From positions 1 to 36,005 of the forward strand of contig WRPG01000054.1 of NCBI GenBank assembly GCA_009773355.1: DNA of 36,005 nt, given 5' to 3'. The stretch's first letter is position 1. Each line of letters opens with the position of its first letter. Origin of the DNA: Limisphaerales bacterium (GTDB taxonomy: Bacteria > Verrucomicrobiota > Verrucomicrobiia > Limisphaerales > SXTU01). Shown piece after piece: positions 25,300-31,482 of this stretch. The notes under the pieces were generated by a model that was not told where the DNA came from, did no database searches, and saw only the letters and a list, made by a program, of their open reading frames with translations. The translations under genes and the position numbers were made by a program.

Positions 25300-25624
25300 A
25301 GATGGTGGGAAATGGGAGACAGGAAATGGGTGATGGGGAAGTGGGTTTTGTGCGGCGCAGTGCTTGAGCCAGTGCGCCGTTGGGGTTCGCCGTTGTCGAG
25401 GGATGGCGGGCAAGATTGACCCTTCTCATTAGCACCCGGCTTCAGCCGGGTGTCCGCGTCACGCGAGGGCGGAAACCGTTTCAACGGTTTCCGTTTCGGG
25501 GCACACGCATGCCAAGGGAGCAAGCCGTTGAAACGACTCGCGCCGTCCGCGCCTCGAACACCCGGCTGAAGCCGGGTGCTAATGAGAGGGGCGATCAGGG
25601 CTGTCGCGTTCATCGGTCGTGCGC
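25300..25624. other. Intra-operon spacer occupied by repeats
   Basis: These 325 bases lie between the shikimate-dehydrogenase family gene and the mutarotase-like gene. The part near 25300-25350 is made of gggaaatggg/gatgggg-type short repeats, and 25425-25586 is the large palindromic element listed separately. I see no gene here. Confidence 0.7.
25425..25586. repeat. 162-bp palindromic element, family A copy 1
   Basis: The terminal inverted repeats are perfect over 29 bp (25425-25453 with 25558-25586), beginning ctcattagcacccggc on the left and ending gccgggtgctaatgag on the right. Each terminus contains its own hairpin (cacccggctt/agccgggtg type). The centre holds a further 10-bp-stem hairpin (ggaaaccgtt/aacggtttcc, 25471-25492). 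A second copy lies at 30837-30986. No ORF of its own; a MITE- or REP/BIME-like element is the natural comparison. Confidence 0.9.
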
Positions 25625-26473
25625 TCAAACCCCCATCGCTTCCTCCAGCGCCCGGCGCATCGCAGCCGGGTCCGGGTTCACACCGGTCCAATACTGCACG
25701 CCGATGACGCCTTGGTTCACGAGCATCCCGAGTCCGTCGAGCGTGCGACAGCCGCGGGCCGCGGCGTCGCGGAGCAGGCGGGTCTGCGGCGGGCTGAAGA
25801 CCACGTCGGCGACGACCATGTTCGGCTTGAGGGAATCCAAGTTAAGTTCCAGCCGCGCCTCGGCGTCGTAGAGGCCGATGGAGGTGGCGTTGATGACGAT
25901 GTCGGTGTCGGCGGGGATGGTGAAGTCGTCGGCCCATGGGACGAAGGCGACAGATAGGGCCAATGCTTTGCCGAGGTGGTCGGTGAGGTTTCGGCCGCGC
26001 TGCTCACCACGGTTCACCACCGTGATGTGCTTCGCGCCGACAAGGCCGATTTCCACCGCCACGGCCCGCGCCGCGCCTCCAGCTCCGAACATCACGATGT
26101 TCTTCCCGCGCGGGTGGCAGACTTCCTGGAGCGACTTGAGGAAGCCCTTGCCGTCCGTGTTTTCGCCGATGAGTTGCTCGCCGCGCCGGACGACGCAGTT
26201 CACCGCGCCGATAAGCGCGGCGGATTCGCCGACGCCGTCGAGCAACGGGATGACGGCGACCTTGTGCGGCATGGAGAGGTTGAAGCCGCGAAAGCCCATC
26301 GCCCGCGCTCCGCGCACGGCGTCCGCGAGGCCGGCGGGCGGCACCTCCATGTTCACGTAGCGCCAGTGCAGGCCGTGGTGGCAGAAGGCGGCCTCGACCA
26401 TCGCGACGGTCGGGTTGCCAGCGGCCCCGACGGACATCGAGCCGACGAGGGAGGGGAGGAAGTTGGCGGGCAT
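25625..26473 (-). CDS. aroE: Shikimate 5-dehydrogenase family protein
   Basis: A 282-residue NAD(P)-dependent dehydrogenase of the AroE family. The substrate-binding serines (GSMS, Ser12 and Ser14), the catalytic Lys71 in FNLSMPHK, Asp107 in ENTDGKGF, the nucleotide loop FGAGGAARA (129-137) and the C-terminal VNQGVIGVQYWTG are all present. The usual GxNVTxPxK reads GFNLSMPHK, a mild departure. Classic AroE reduces 3-dehydroshikimate in aromatic biosynthesis. The context here (IclR regulator, sugar-type binding protein, RbsC-like permease) points instead to a catabolic paralogue of the quinate/shikimate or YdiB type, though this is inference. The ATG at 26473 follows the binding-protein gene across an 82-bp repeat. 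Confidence 0.9.
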   Translation of the reverse strand: MPANFLPSLVGSMSVGAAGNPTVAMVEAAFCHHGLHWRYVNMEVPPAGLADAVRGARAMGFRGFNLSMPHKVAVIPLLDGVGESAALIGAVNCVVRRGEQLIGENTDGKGFLKSLQEVCHPRGKNIVMFGAGGAARAVAVEIGLVGAKHITVVNRGEQRGRNLTDHLGKALALSVAFVPWADDFTIPADTDIVINATSIGLYDAEARLELNLDSLKPNMVVADVVFSPPQTRLLRDAAARGCRTLDGLGMLVNQGVIGVQYWTGVNPDPAAMRRALEEAMGV

Positions 26474-26555
26474 GGAGTAATGGAGTGGGGGAGTTTTGGA
26501 GTGATGGTCGGAGCCGGAGACAACACTCCATTTCTCCTCCACTCCAACACTCCGT
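26474..26555. repeat. ggagtg/cactcc imperfect inverted repeat
   Basis: The whole 82-bp gap between the RbsB-like and AroE-family genes consists of iterated ggagt motifs (left half) facing cactcc motifs (right half, for example cactccaacactcc), separated by about 20 bp. The RbsB-like stop codon leads directly into it. Confidence 0.6.
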
Positions 26556-27533
26556 TCATTTCAACGACGCATCCTTCATCCCATCCGCCTTCCGATACAG
26601 GCTGGTCGGAATCAGCATCTCCTTCGGCACGTCCTCGCCCTTCGAGTGCTTCACGATGGCGCGGACGATTTCGATGCCCATCTTGTCGGGGAACTGAATC
26701 GGGTCGGCGTAAATCTTGCCGTCCTTGATGGCTTGCTTGCCCTCGGGCTGGCCGTCGAAGCCGACGATGACAATCTGCGCCGTCTTGCCGGCCTTCTCGA
26801 TGGCCGCGCGCGCGCCGAGAGCGGACGGGTCGTTGATGGCGAAGACGCCGCGCAGGTCGCCGTGGGCTTGGAGGGCGTCTGCGGCGGCCTTGTAGCCCAC
26901 GTCTTTTGCGCCACCGCCGTCGAGTTCCATAACGAGGTTGATTTTCGCGGCGGCCTTGGCGTTGTGGGCATCAATGACTTCGCGGAAGCCTTTCACGCGG
27001 AGACGGCAGGACTCGGCCTGTTTGAAATGGAGGATTGCGACCTTCCCGCCCGCTGCGCCGAGCGCCTCAATCATCGCGTGGCCCGCTTCCTTGCCGCCGC
27101 CGAAGTTGTCCGTGGCGACCTGCGTGAGCAGCTTCACGCCCGGCTCGTTGCACGGGATGTCCACGGTGAGCACGGGGATGCCGGCGGCGTTCGCCTCCTG
27201 AATCACCGGCACGATGGAGCGGGACTCGCACGGGCTGAGGACGATGGCGACGCACTTCTTCACGATGAAGTCCTTCACGTGGTTCGCCTGGCGCGCGACG
27301 TCGGTGTCGGCGCTGAGGACAATGGTGTCGTAGCCGTGCTTCGCCGCCTCGGCGGTGATGTGGTCGCCGATGACCTTGAAGAACGGATTTTGCAGTGTGA
27401 GCAACGTGACGCCGATGGTGCCTTTCTTGGCGGGGGCAGCGGGGGAATCCGGCTTGGCCGTGTCGGCGGCCTTCTTGCAGCCGGGGGCAAGCACAAACAG
27501 GCACGCGGCGAGCAGCAGCAGGGGCGATTTCAT
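26556..27533 (-). CDS. RbsB-like sugar ABC transporter substrate-binding lipoprotein
   Basis: A 325-residue periplasmic binding protein of the ribose/galactose class (Peripla_BP_4). A lipoprotein signal ends in the lipobox LAPGC with Cys19, so it should be membrane-anchored. The mature part starts KGTIGVTLLTLQNPFFKVIGDHI, the standard first strand of the family, and continues with IVLSPCESRSIVPVIQEANAAGIPVLTVD and FAINDPSALGARAAIEKAG. The hinge and second lobe are complete. It is preceded by the IclR regulator (19-bp gap) and is presumably the receptor for the RbsC-like permease further down the operon. The ligand, likely a monosaccharide or polyol, is unknown. Confidence 0.95.
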   Translation of the reverse strand: MKSPLLLLAACLFVLAPGCKKAADTAKPDSPAAPAKKGTIGVTLLTLQNPFFKVIGDHITAEAAKHGYDTIVLSADTDVARQANHVKDFIVKKCVAIVLSPCESRSIVPVIQEANAAGIPVLTVDIPCNEPGVKLLTQVATDNFGGGKEAGHAMIEALGAAGGKVAILHFKQAESCRLRVKGFREVIDAHNAKAAAKINLVMELDGGGAKDVGYKAAADALQAHGDLRGVFAINDPSALGARAAIEKAGKTAQIVIVGFDGQPEGKQAIKDGKIYADPIQFPDKMGIEIVRAIVKHSKGEDVPKEMLIPTSLYRKADGMKDASLK

Positions 27534-27552
27534 GGTCGGTTGGGGTTTGGGT

Positions 27553-28377
27553 TCAACTGGCAAATTGTCGGGCGGCGTCGTTGGCGGCTTCTTGCATCAC
27601 CTGGCCCAGCTCGGCGAAGCGCGACTGCGGAATGCGCTCCTTCGGCCCCGCGATGGTGATGGCGGCGACCGCGTGCCCGTGCCGGTCCAGCAGCGGCGCG
27701 GCCACACAGTGGATTGCCTCGAAATGCTCGCCGAAATCCACCGCGTAGCCGAGCGCGCGGACGCGTTCGAGCTCCTCGGACAGGGCCTTGCGCGAAGCGA
27801 GAGTCCGGTTGGTGTGCCTTTCCAAGCGCAGCCGACCGAGCACCTCCGCGCGTTCCGATTCCGGCAGGAAGGCGAGCAGGGCCTTGCCCGGCGCGGCGCA
27901 GTGCAACGGGGCGCGCGAACCGAGGTCCACGAAATACTTGAATGGGTGCAGCGAGGGCAGTTGCTCGATGATGACGCAGGTGTCCTCCGCGAGGCAACAA
28001 AGCTGTGTGGTCTCCCCGGTCGCGTGGAGCGCGCGCCGCATCGGCTCCAGGGCCGCCTGCACCAGACTTCGGCCCGCGGTGCGCGGCTGGCCGAGCAGGA
28101 GGAGCTTGTGCGTGAGCCGGAAACGCTTCGTGGCGGCGTCGCGCTGCACGTAGCCCAGTTCCTCCAGCGCGGTGGCGATGCGGAAGCCGGAGGCGGGGGA
28201 GATTTTCAGCGCGACGTTGATTTCGGCGAGAGTCAGCCCGGCCGGCGTGCTGGCGACCAGCTCCAGCACCGCCAGCCCGCGTTCCAGCGCCGGCACCTGC
28301 AGCTCGGACTCCGCGCCCTTGGTCACGCGGGCGTGGCGGAAGCCGTTGACCGCCGGGGTCCGGGTTGAAGATTTCAT
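27553..28377 (-). CDS. IclR family transcriptional regulator
   Basis: A 274-residue regulator. The N-terminal winged HTH spans about residues 28-85 (VPALERGLAVLELVASTPAGLTLAEI, SGFRIATALEELGYVQRD). The C-terminal IclR effector domain (about 95-265) contains the family stretch PLHCAAPGKALLAFLP and CVAAPLLDRHGHAVAAITIAGP. IclR proteins bind small organic acids or sugars and control adjacent catabolic or transport operons. It is the first gene of the long minus-strand run and is separated by only 19 bp from the binding-protein gene, so autoregulation with the operon is likely. The ATG at 28377 was chosen; an AT-rich promoter-like region lies just upstream. Confidence 0.95.
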   Translation of the reverse strand: MKSSTRTPAVNGFRHARVTKGAESELQVPALERGLAVLELVASTPAGLTLAEINVALKISPASGFRIATALEELGYVQRDAATKRFRLTHKLLLLGQPRTAGRSLVQAALEPMRRALHATGETTQLCCLAEDTCVIIEQLPSLHPFKYFVDLGSRAPLHCAAPGKALLAFLPESERAEVLGRLRLERHTNRTLASRKALSEELERVRALGYAVDFGEHFEAIHCVAAPLLDRHGHAVAAITIAGPKERIPQSRFAELGQVMQEAANDAARQFAS

Positions 28378-28391
28378 AACGGGACGACGTT

Positions 28392-28420
28392 CCTGTAATG
28401 GAATTATTCAGTCATGCCAA
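28392..28420 (-). promoter_or_regulatory. Candidate sigma-70-type promoter upstream of the IclR operon
   Basis: On the minus strand, TTGGCA (28420-28415) is followed after 17 bp by TACAGG (28397-28392), within a short AT-rich island in otherwise GC-rich DNA. The spacer contains the odd palindrome GAATAATTC, a conceivable regulator half-site. The -10 match is poor and the implied leader is very short, so this is a weak prediction. Confidence 0.25.
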
Positions 28421-28608
28421 AAATTTCCCTTAAAAATGCCAGCGGGGTCCGGCGAGGCTCACCTCCACTGATTCGCGGCTTTGGCTGGTCGTCCGCGCTG
28501 ACTTTTCCTGGAGCGCGAACGCGGGCAGTGGCGTGCGGAAATCCCGCGAACACCCATTCGCGAGCGCCCGTCTGACTTGCCAATGCCGCGCCAGTCCGGC
28601 GCGGCCGA

Positions 28609-30465
28609 TTGCCTGTGACCAAAACCAAACCGTCCCGATTTCTTCACTGCGCCGCCGCGCTCGTGCTCGCGTTCGCTTCGCACACGAATGCTGGGCAGCC
28701 TGAGGCAGCCAAGCCGTCGAGCGACACGATTGACTGGAACAAGGAGCGGCAATTCTGGTCGTTCAAGCCTCCGCAGGCGCAGGCGCGTCCGCTGGTGAAG
28801 AACGCGAAGTGGGCGCGGCAGCCTGTGGATTACTTCATCCTCGCGCGGCTGGAGCTGAAGAAACTTTCGCCCTCGGCCGAGGCGGAGCGACGGACGTTGA
28901 TTCGTCGGCTCACGCTCGACTTGACCGGTCTGCCGCCGACGCCGGAGGGGGTCGCGGCGTTCGTGGCGGACAAGCGCGCGGATGCCTACGAGCAGCTCGT
29001 GGAGCGGTTGCTGGCCTCGCCGCGCTTCGGCGAGCGCATGGCGAGCGTGTGGCTGCCGCTGGCTCGTTATGCGGAAGACCAGGCACATCAGGTGGGCAAT
29101 GACTCGACGATGTTTTACGCTAACGCGTTCCTCTATCGCGAGTGGGTGATGGGTGCATTCAACCGCGACCTGCCTTACGACCAGTTCATCCGTTTCCAGC
29201 TTGCGGCGGACAAGTTCCCGGCTGCGAAGCCAGAGGACTTGGCCGCGCTCGGCTTCCTCGGACTCGGGCCGAAGTATTACAATCGCGGGCGCATCGAGGT
29301 GATGGCGGACGAGTGGGAAGACCGCGTGGACACCGTCACGCGCGCGACGCTCGGCCTCACCGTCGCGTGCGCACGCTGCCACGACCACAAGTTCGAGCCA
29401 ATCACCCAGCGCGACTACTACGCGCTGGCCGGGGTCTTCGCGAGCGTGAAGATGGTCAACAAAACGGCCGACGGCAAAACCGTCGAGGGCAAGGTGCAGG
29501 CCGACAAGATGCCCGCCGACGCGGTCCACATGGTCGAGGAGGGCACGTCGCAGAACCTGAGCATCTTCCTGCGCGGCAACCCGGAACAGCAGGGCGCGGT
29601 GGCCGAGCGCAGTTTCCTGAAAGTGCTATCCACCGGTGAGCCAAAGCCCTTCGCCGACGGCAGCGGTCGCCGCGAACTCGCCGAGGCCATCGCGAGCCGC
29701 GACAACCCGCTCACCGCTCGCGTGCTGGTGAACCGCGTCTGGGGCGTGCTCTTCAGCAAGCCGCTCGTGGCCACGCCCAGCAACTTCGGCCACTCCGGCA
29801 TGACGCCCACGCACCCGGAGCTGCTCGACGACCTCGCGGTGCGCTTCATGTCGGGCGGCTGGTCCGTGAAGTCGCTCGTGCGCGAGCTGGTGCTCTCGGC
29901 GACGTATCGCCAGACTTCGCGCGACGACGTGAAGAAGTCCGCCGCCGACGTGGCGAATGAATCGCTCTGGCACATGAACCGCCGTCGGCTCTCCATCGAG
30001 CAATGGCGCGACAGCGTGTTGGCGGTGACGGGCGAGCTGGACTTGGCCGGCGGCAAGTCGCTCGAACTCGACGACGCGAAGAACCTGCGCCGCACGGTCC
30101 ACGCGCGCGTGAGCCGGCTGAAGCTGAACGACCTGCTGATGCAGTTCGACTATCCGGACGCGAACGTCCACGCCGAGAAGCGCTCCGCCACGACCACGCC
30201 GACGCAGAAGCTTTTCATGTTGAACAGCCCCTTCATGCTGGAGCGCGCGAAGGCGCTGGCCGAGCGCGTGACGACCGACGCGAGCGAGTCCGACGCCGCC
30301 AGCATCCAGCGCGCGTATCAACTCCTCTACGGTCGCAGCCCTGAGAGCGCGGAGACTGCCGCTGCGCTGGCCTTCCTGCGCAAGCCCGCGACGGGCGAAG
30401 TCACGCGCTGGCAGCAATACGCGCAGGCGCTGCTGATGGCGAATGAGATGTTGTATGTGGACTAA
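28609..30465 (+). CDS. DUF1549/DUF1553 (PSD1-type) protein without the PSCyt1 domain
   Basis: A 618-residue exported protein. A signal-like N-terminus (FLHCAAALVLAFASHTNA) precedes DUF1549 with LIRRLTLDLTGLPPTPEGV, LLASPRFGERMASVWLPLARYAED and the heme-type motif [11 protein letters not shown], then DUF1553 with GSGRRELAEAIASRDNPLTARVLVNRVWG and the C-terminal MANEMLYVD. It lacks the N-terminal CxxCH PSCyt1 domain and the LamG module of its larger relative at 18082-22602. No suitable ATG exists: translation must start at TTG 28609 or, six bases on, GTG 28615 (GTG ACC AAA ACC). It heads a plus-strand run leading to a DUF1501 gene. Role unknown; a periplasmic location is expected. Confidence 0.92.
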   Translation: MPVTKTKPSRFLHCAAALVLAFASHTNAGQPEAAKPSSDTIDWNKERQFWSFKPPQAQARPLVKNAKWARQPVDYFILARLELKKLSPSAEAERRTLIRRLTLDLTGLPPTPEGVAAFVADKRADAYEQLVERLLASPRFGERMASVWLPLARYAEDQAHQVGNDSTMFYANAFLYREWVMGAFNRDLPYDQFIRFQLAADKFPAAKPEDLAALGFLGLGPKYYNRGRIEVMADEWEDRVDTVTRATLGLTVACARCHDHKFEPITQRDYYALAGVFASVKMVNKTADGKTVEGKVQADKMPADAVHMVEEGTSQNLSIFLRGNPEQQGAVAERSFLKVLSTGEPKPFADGSGRRELAEAIASRDNPLTARVLVNRVWGVLFSKPLVATPSNFGHSGMTPTHPELLDDLAVRFMSGGWSVKSLVRELVLSATYRQTSRDDVKKSAADVANESLWHMNRRRLSIEQWRDSVLAVTGELDLAGGKSLELDDAKNLRRTVHARVSRLKLNDLLMQFDYPDANVHAEKRSATTTPTQKLFMLNSPFMLERAKALAERVTTDASESDAASIQRAYQLLYGRSPESAETAAALAFLRKPATGEVTRWQQYAQALLMANEMLYVD

Positions 30466-30844
30466 CGGCCATTTGAAGAAGGTCGCCAGCGTATGGCTGC
30501 TGCTGTGGTGCTTCAGCCAGAGTCACGTGGCATTGGCATTTACCACAACCCGATTCACGACCGTTGATTGGACGGTGAGCATTCCAACCGGAAAGATTGG
30601 GCTAGACCAATCTTTCATCGTCACGGACGACCCAAGTGGGACGGATTCATGGGAGACGCGAGCGTTGTTTGGCCCTGTTGAACTGGCGTTGCCGTTCAAA
30701 CTCCCGTGGGCAGCAGCGCTGCTGCTCGCACTCGTTGTTGGGACCGCTTGCGTCGTTATTGTGATTCGCACCATGCTTTCGGGGCGAAGCCCGCTCAGTC
30801 AGTCCGCCGCTGGAAAAGAACATGACTCCGTCGCTTCTCATTAG
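30455..30844 (+). CDS. Small membrane protein of unknown function, 3' end inside a repeat
   Basis: A 129-residue protein from the ATG at 30455, which overlaps the end of the PSD1-type gene by 11 bp (an in-frame ATG at 30443 is also possible). It has an N-terminal hydrophobic segment (VASVWLLLWCFSQSHVALA), a polar domain of about 45 residues and a strong C-terminal TM helix (LPWAAALLLALVVGTACVVIVI). I do not recognise it. Its DNA is markedly less GC-rich than that of its neighbours. The stop codon TAG (30842-30844) lies inside the left terminus of the family A element, so the original C-terminus may have been altered by the insertion. Confidence 0.65.
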   Translation: MWTNGHLKKVASVWLLLWCFSQSHVALAFTTTRFTTVDWTVSIPTGKIGLDQSFIVTDDPSGTDSWETRALFGPVELALPFKLPWAAALLLALVVGTACVVIVIRTMLSGRSPLSQSAAGKEHDSVASH

Positions 30845-30986
30845 CACCGGGCTTCAGCCCGGTGTGCCCGTCGGCGAGGAGCCGAGCCGGTTCAACGGCT
30901 TGGCTCCGGCCTCCGGGCTGAAACCGTTGAAACGGTTTCACCCGCGCCCGTCGCCCCCCACCCGGCTGAAGCCGGGTGCTAATGAG
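30837..30986. repeat. 150-bp palindromic element, family A copy 2
   Basis: Same termini as the element at 25425-25586: ctcattagcacc at 30837 and ggtgctaatgag ending at 30986. The left hairpin is caccgggctt/agcccggtg, the right cacccggct/agccgggtg. Compared with copy 1, the left arm differs at two bases that pair with each other. Two internal hairpins (gccgagccg/cggcttggc with one mismatch, and aaaccgtt/aacggttt) sit where copy 1 has its ggaaaccgtt hairpin. The inverted match extends three further bases outward on each side. Confidence 0.9.
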
Positions 30987-31035
30987 AAGAACAACTGGCT
31001 GGCGCGATGCCCAGCCGCCTGCTAACAGTTCCACC

Positions 31036-31215
31036 ATGCTTAAGACCATGAATCTGACACGGACCACAACACGCGAGACCCGCTTGGAAGCTGAGTGCGA
31101 CACGTTGCTCCGCGAGTTGGAGCGCGGCGTGAAGCACATGAAGAAGATGGAGGCCGAAATCGCCGAGCTGCGCCTCAAGAAGCGGGCGGCCTTGGCGCGT
31201 TTGAAGGCCGCCTGA
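31036..31215 (+). CDS. Small coiled-coil protein
   Basis: A 59-residue reading frame from ATG 31036 (55 residues if the ATG at 31048 is used). It is almost entirely charged and helical: ETRLEAECDTLLRELERGVK and KKMEAEIAELRLKKRAALAR show Leu/Ile/Met at heptad spacing. No signal peptide or TM helix. It is followed after 6 bp by the next small protein, which itself overlaps the DUF1501 start, so it sits in a tight translational unit. It is too short for family assignment; the operon position and coiled-coil pattern argue that it is real. Confidence 0.55.
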   Translation: MLKTMNLTRTTTRETRLEAECDTLLRELERGVKHMKKMEAEIAELRLKKRAALARLKAA

Positions 31216-31221
31216 CGCCGT

Positions 31222-31482
31222 ATGCTCGCCAAGTTCCTCACGTTGCTGCGCTATGTCTTCACGCACGCGGAGACGACCCGGCAAAACCAGACGGACATCC
31301 GCGAACTTCAACGTGATGTCATCCATTTAGCCGTCGAGATGGAAAAGCTCCGCAGTGAAATCCGGTTCGGGAAGGAAACCGAACGTGGTGAGCGGGAGAA
31401 GCAGATGCTGCTCTTGGAAAACGTCCTCCTGCGTTTCGAGAAACGACTGCCCGCTCCAACATCCGGCCGGGACGCCAAATGA
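31222..31482 (+). CDS. Small coiled-coil protein coupled to DUF1501
   Basis: An 86-residue protein beginning MLAKFLTLLRYVFTHAETTR, a possible amphipathic membrane-associating helix, followed by a long heptad-like helix (IRELQRDVIHLAVEMEKLRS, EKQMLLLENVLLRFEKRL). Its TGA (31480-31482) overlaps the ATG (31479) of the DUF1501 gene as ATGA, the hallmark of translational coupling. Not recognised as a named family. Together with the preceding 59-residue protein it may form a heteromeric coiled coil or a scaffold for the exported partners, but this is inference. Confidence 0.7.
   Translation: MLAKFLTLLRYVFTHAETTRQNQTDIRELQRDVIHLAVEMEKLRSEIRFGKETERGEREKQMLLLENVLLRFEKRLPAPTSGRDAK

Noticed and set aside
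26474-26555. ggagtg repeats considered as a tandem-repeat gene or regulator binding array
   Set aside because: The units are irregular and face an inverted half, matching an interspersed repeat in an operon gap better than operator sites.
28378-28608. Possible riboswitch or small RNA in the divergent spacer before the IclR gene
   Set aside because: Apart from the AT-rich promoter-like island I found no extended conserved structure or known riboswitch motif.
30976-31035. Upstream extension of the 59-residue coiled-coil protein
   Set aside because: The extra codons lie in the right end of the family A element and adjacent sequence; the ATG at 31036 begins the helical protein.
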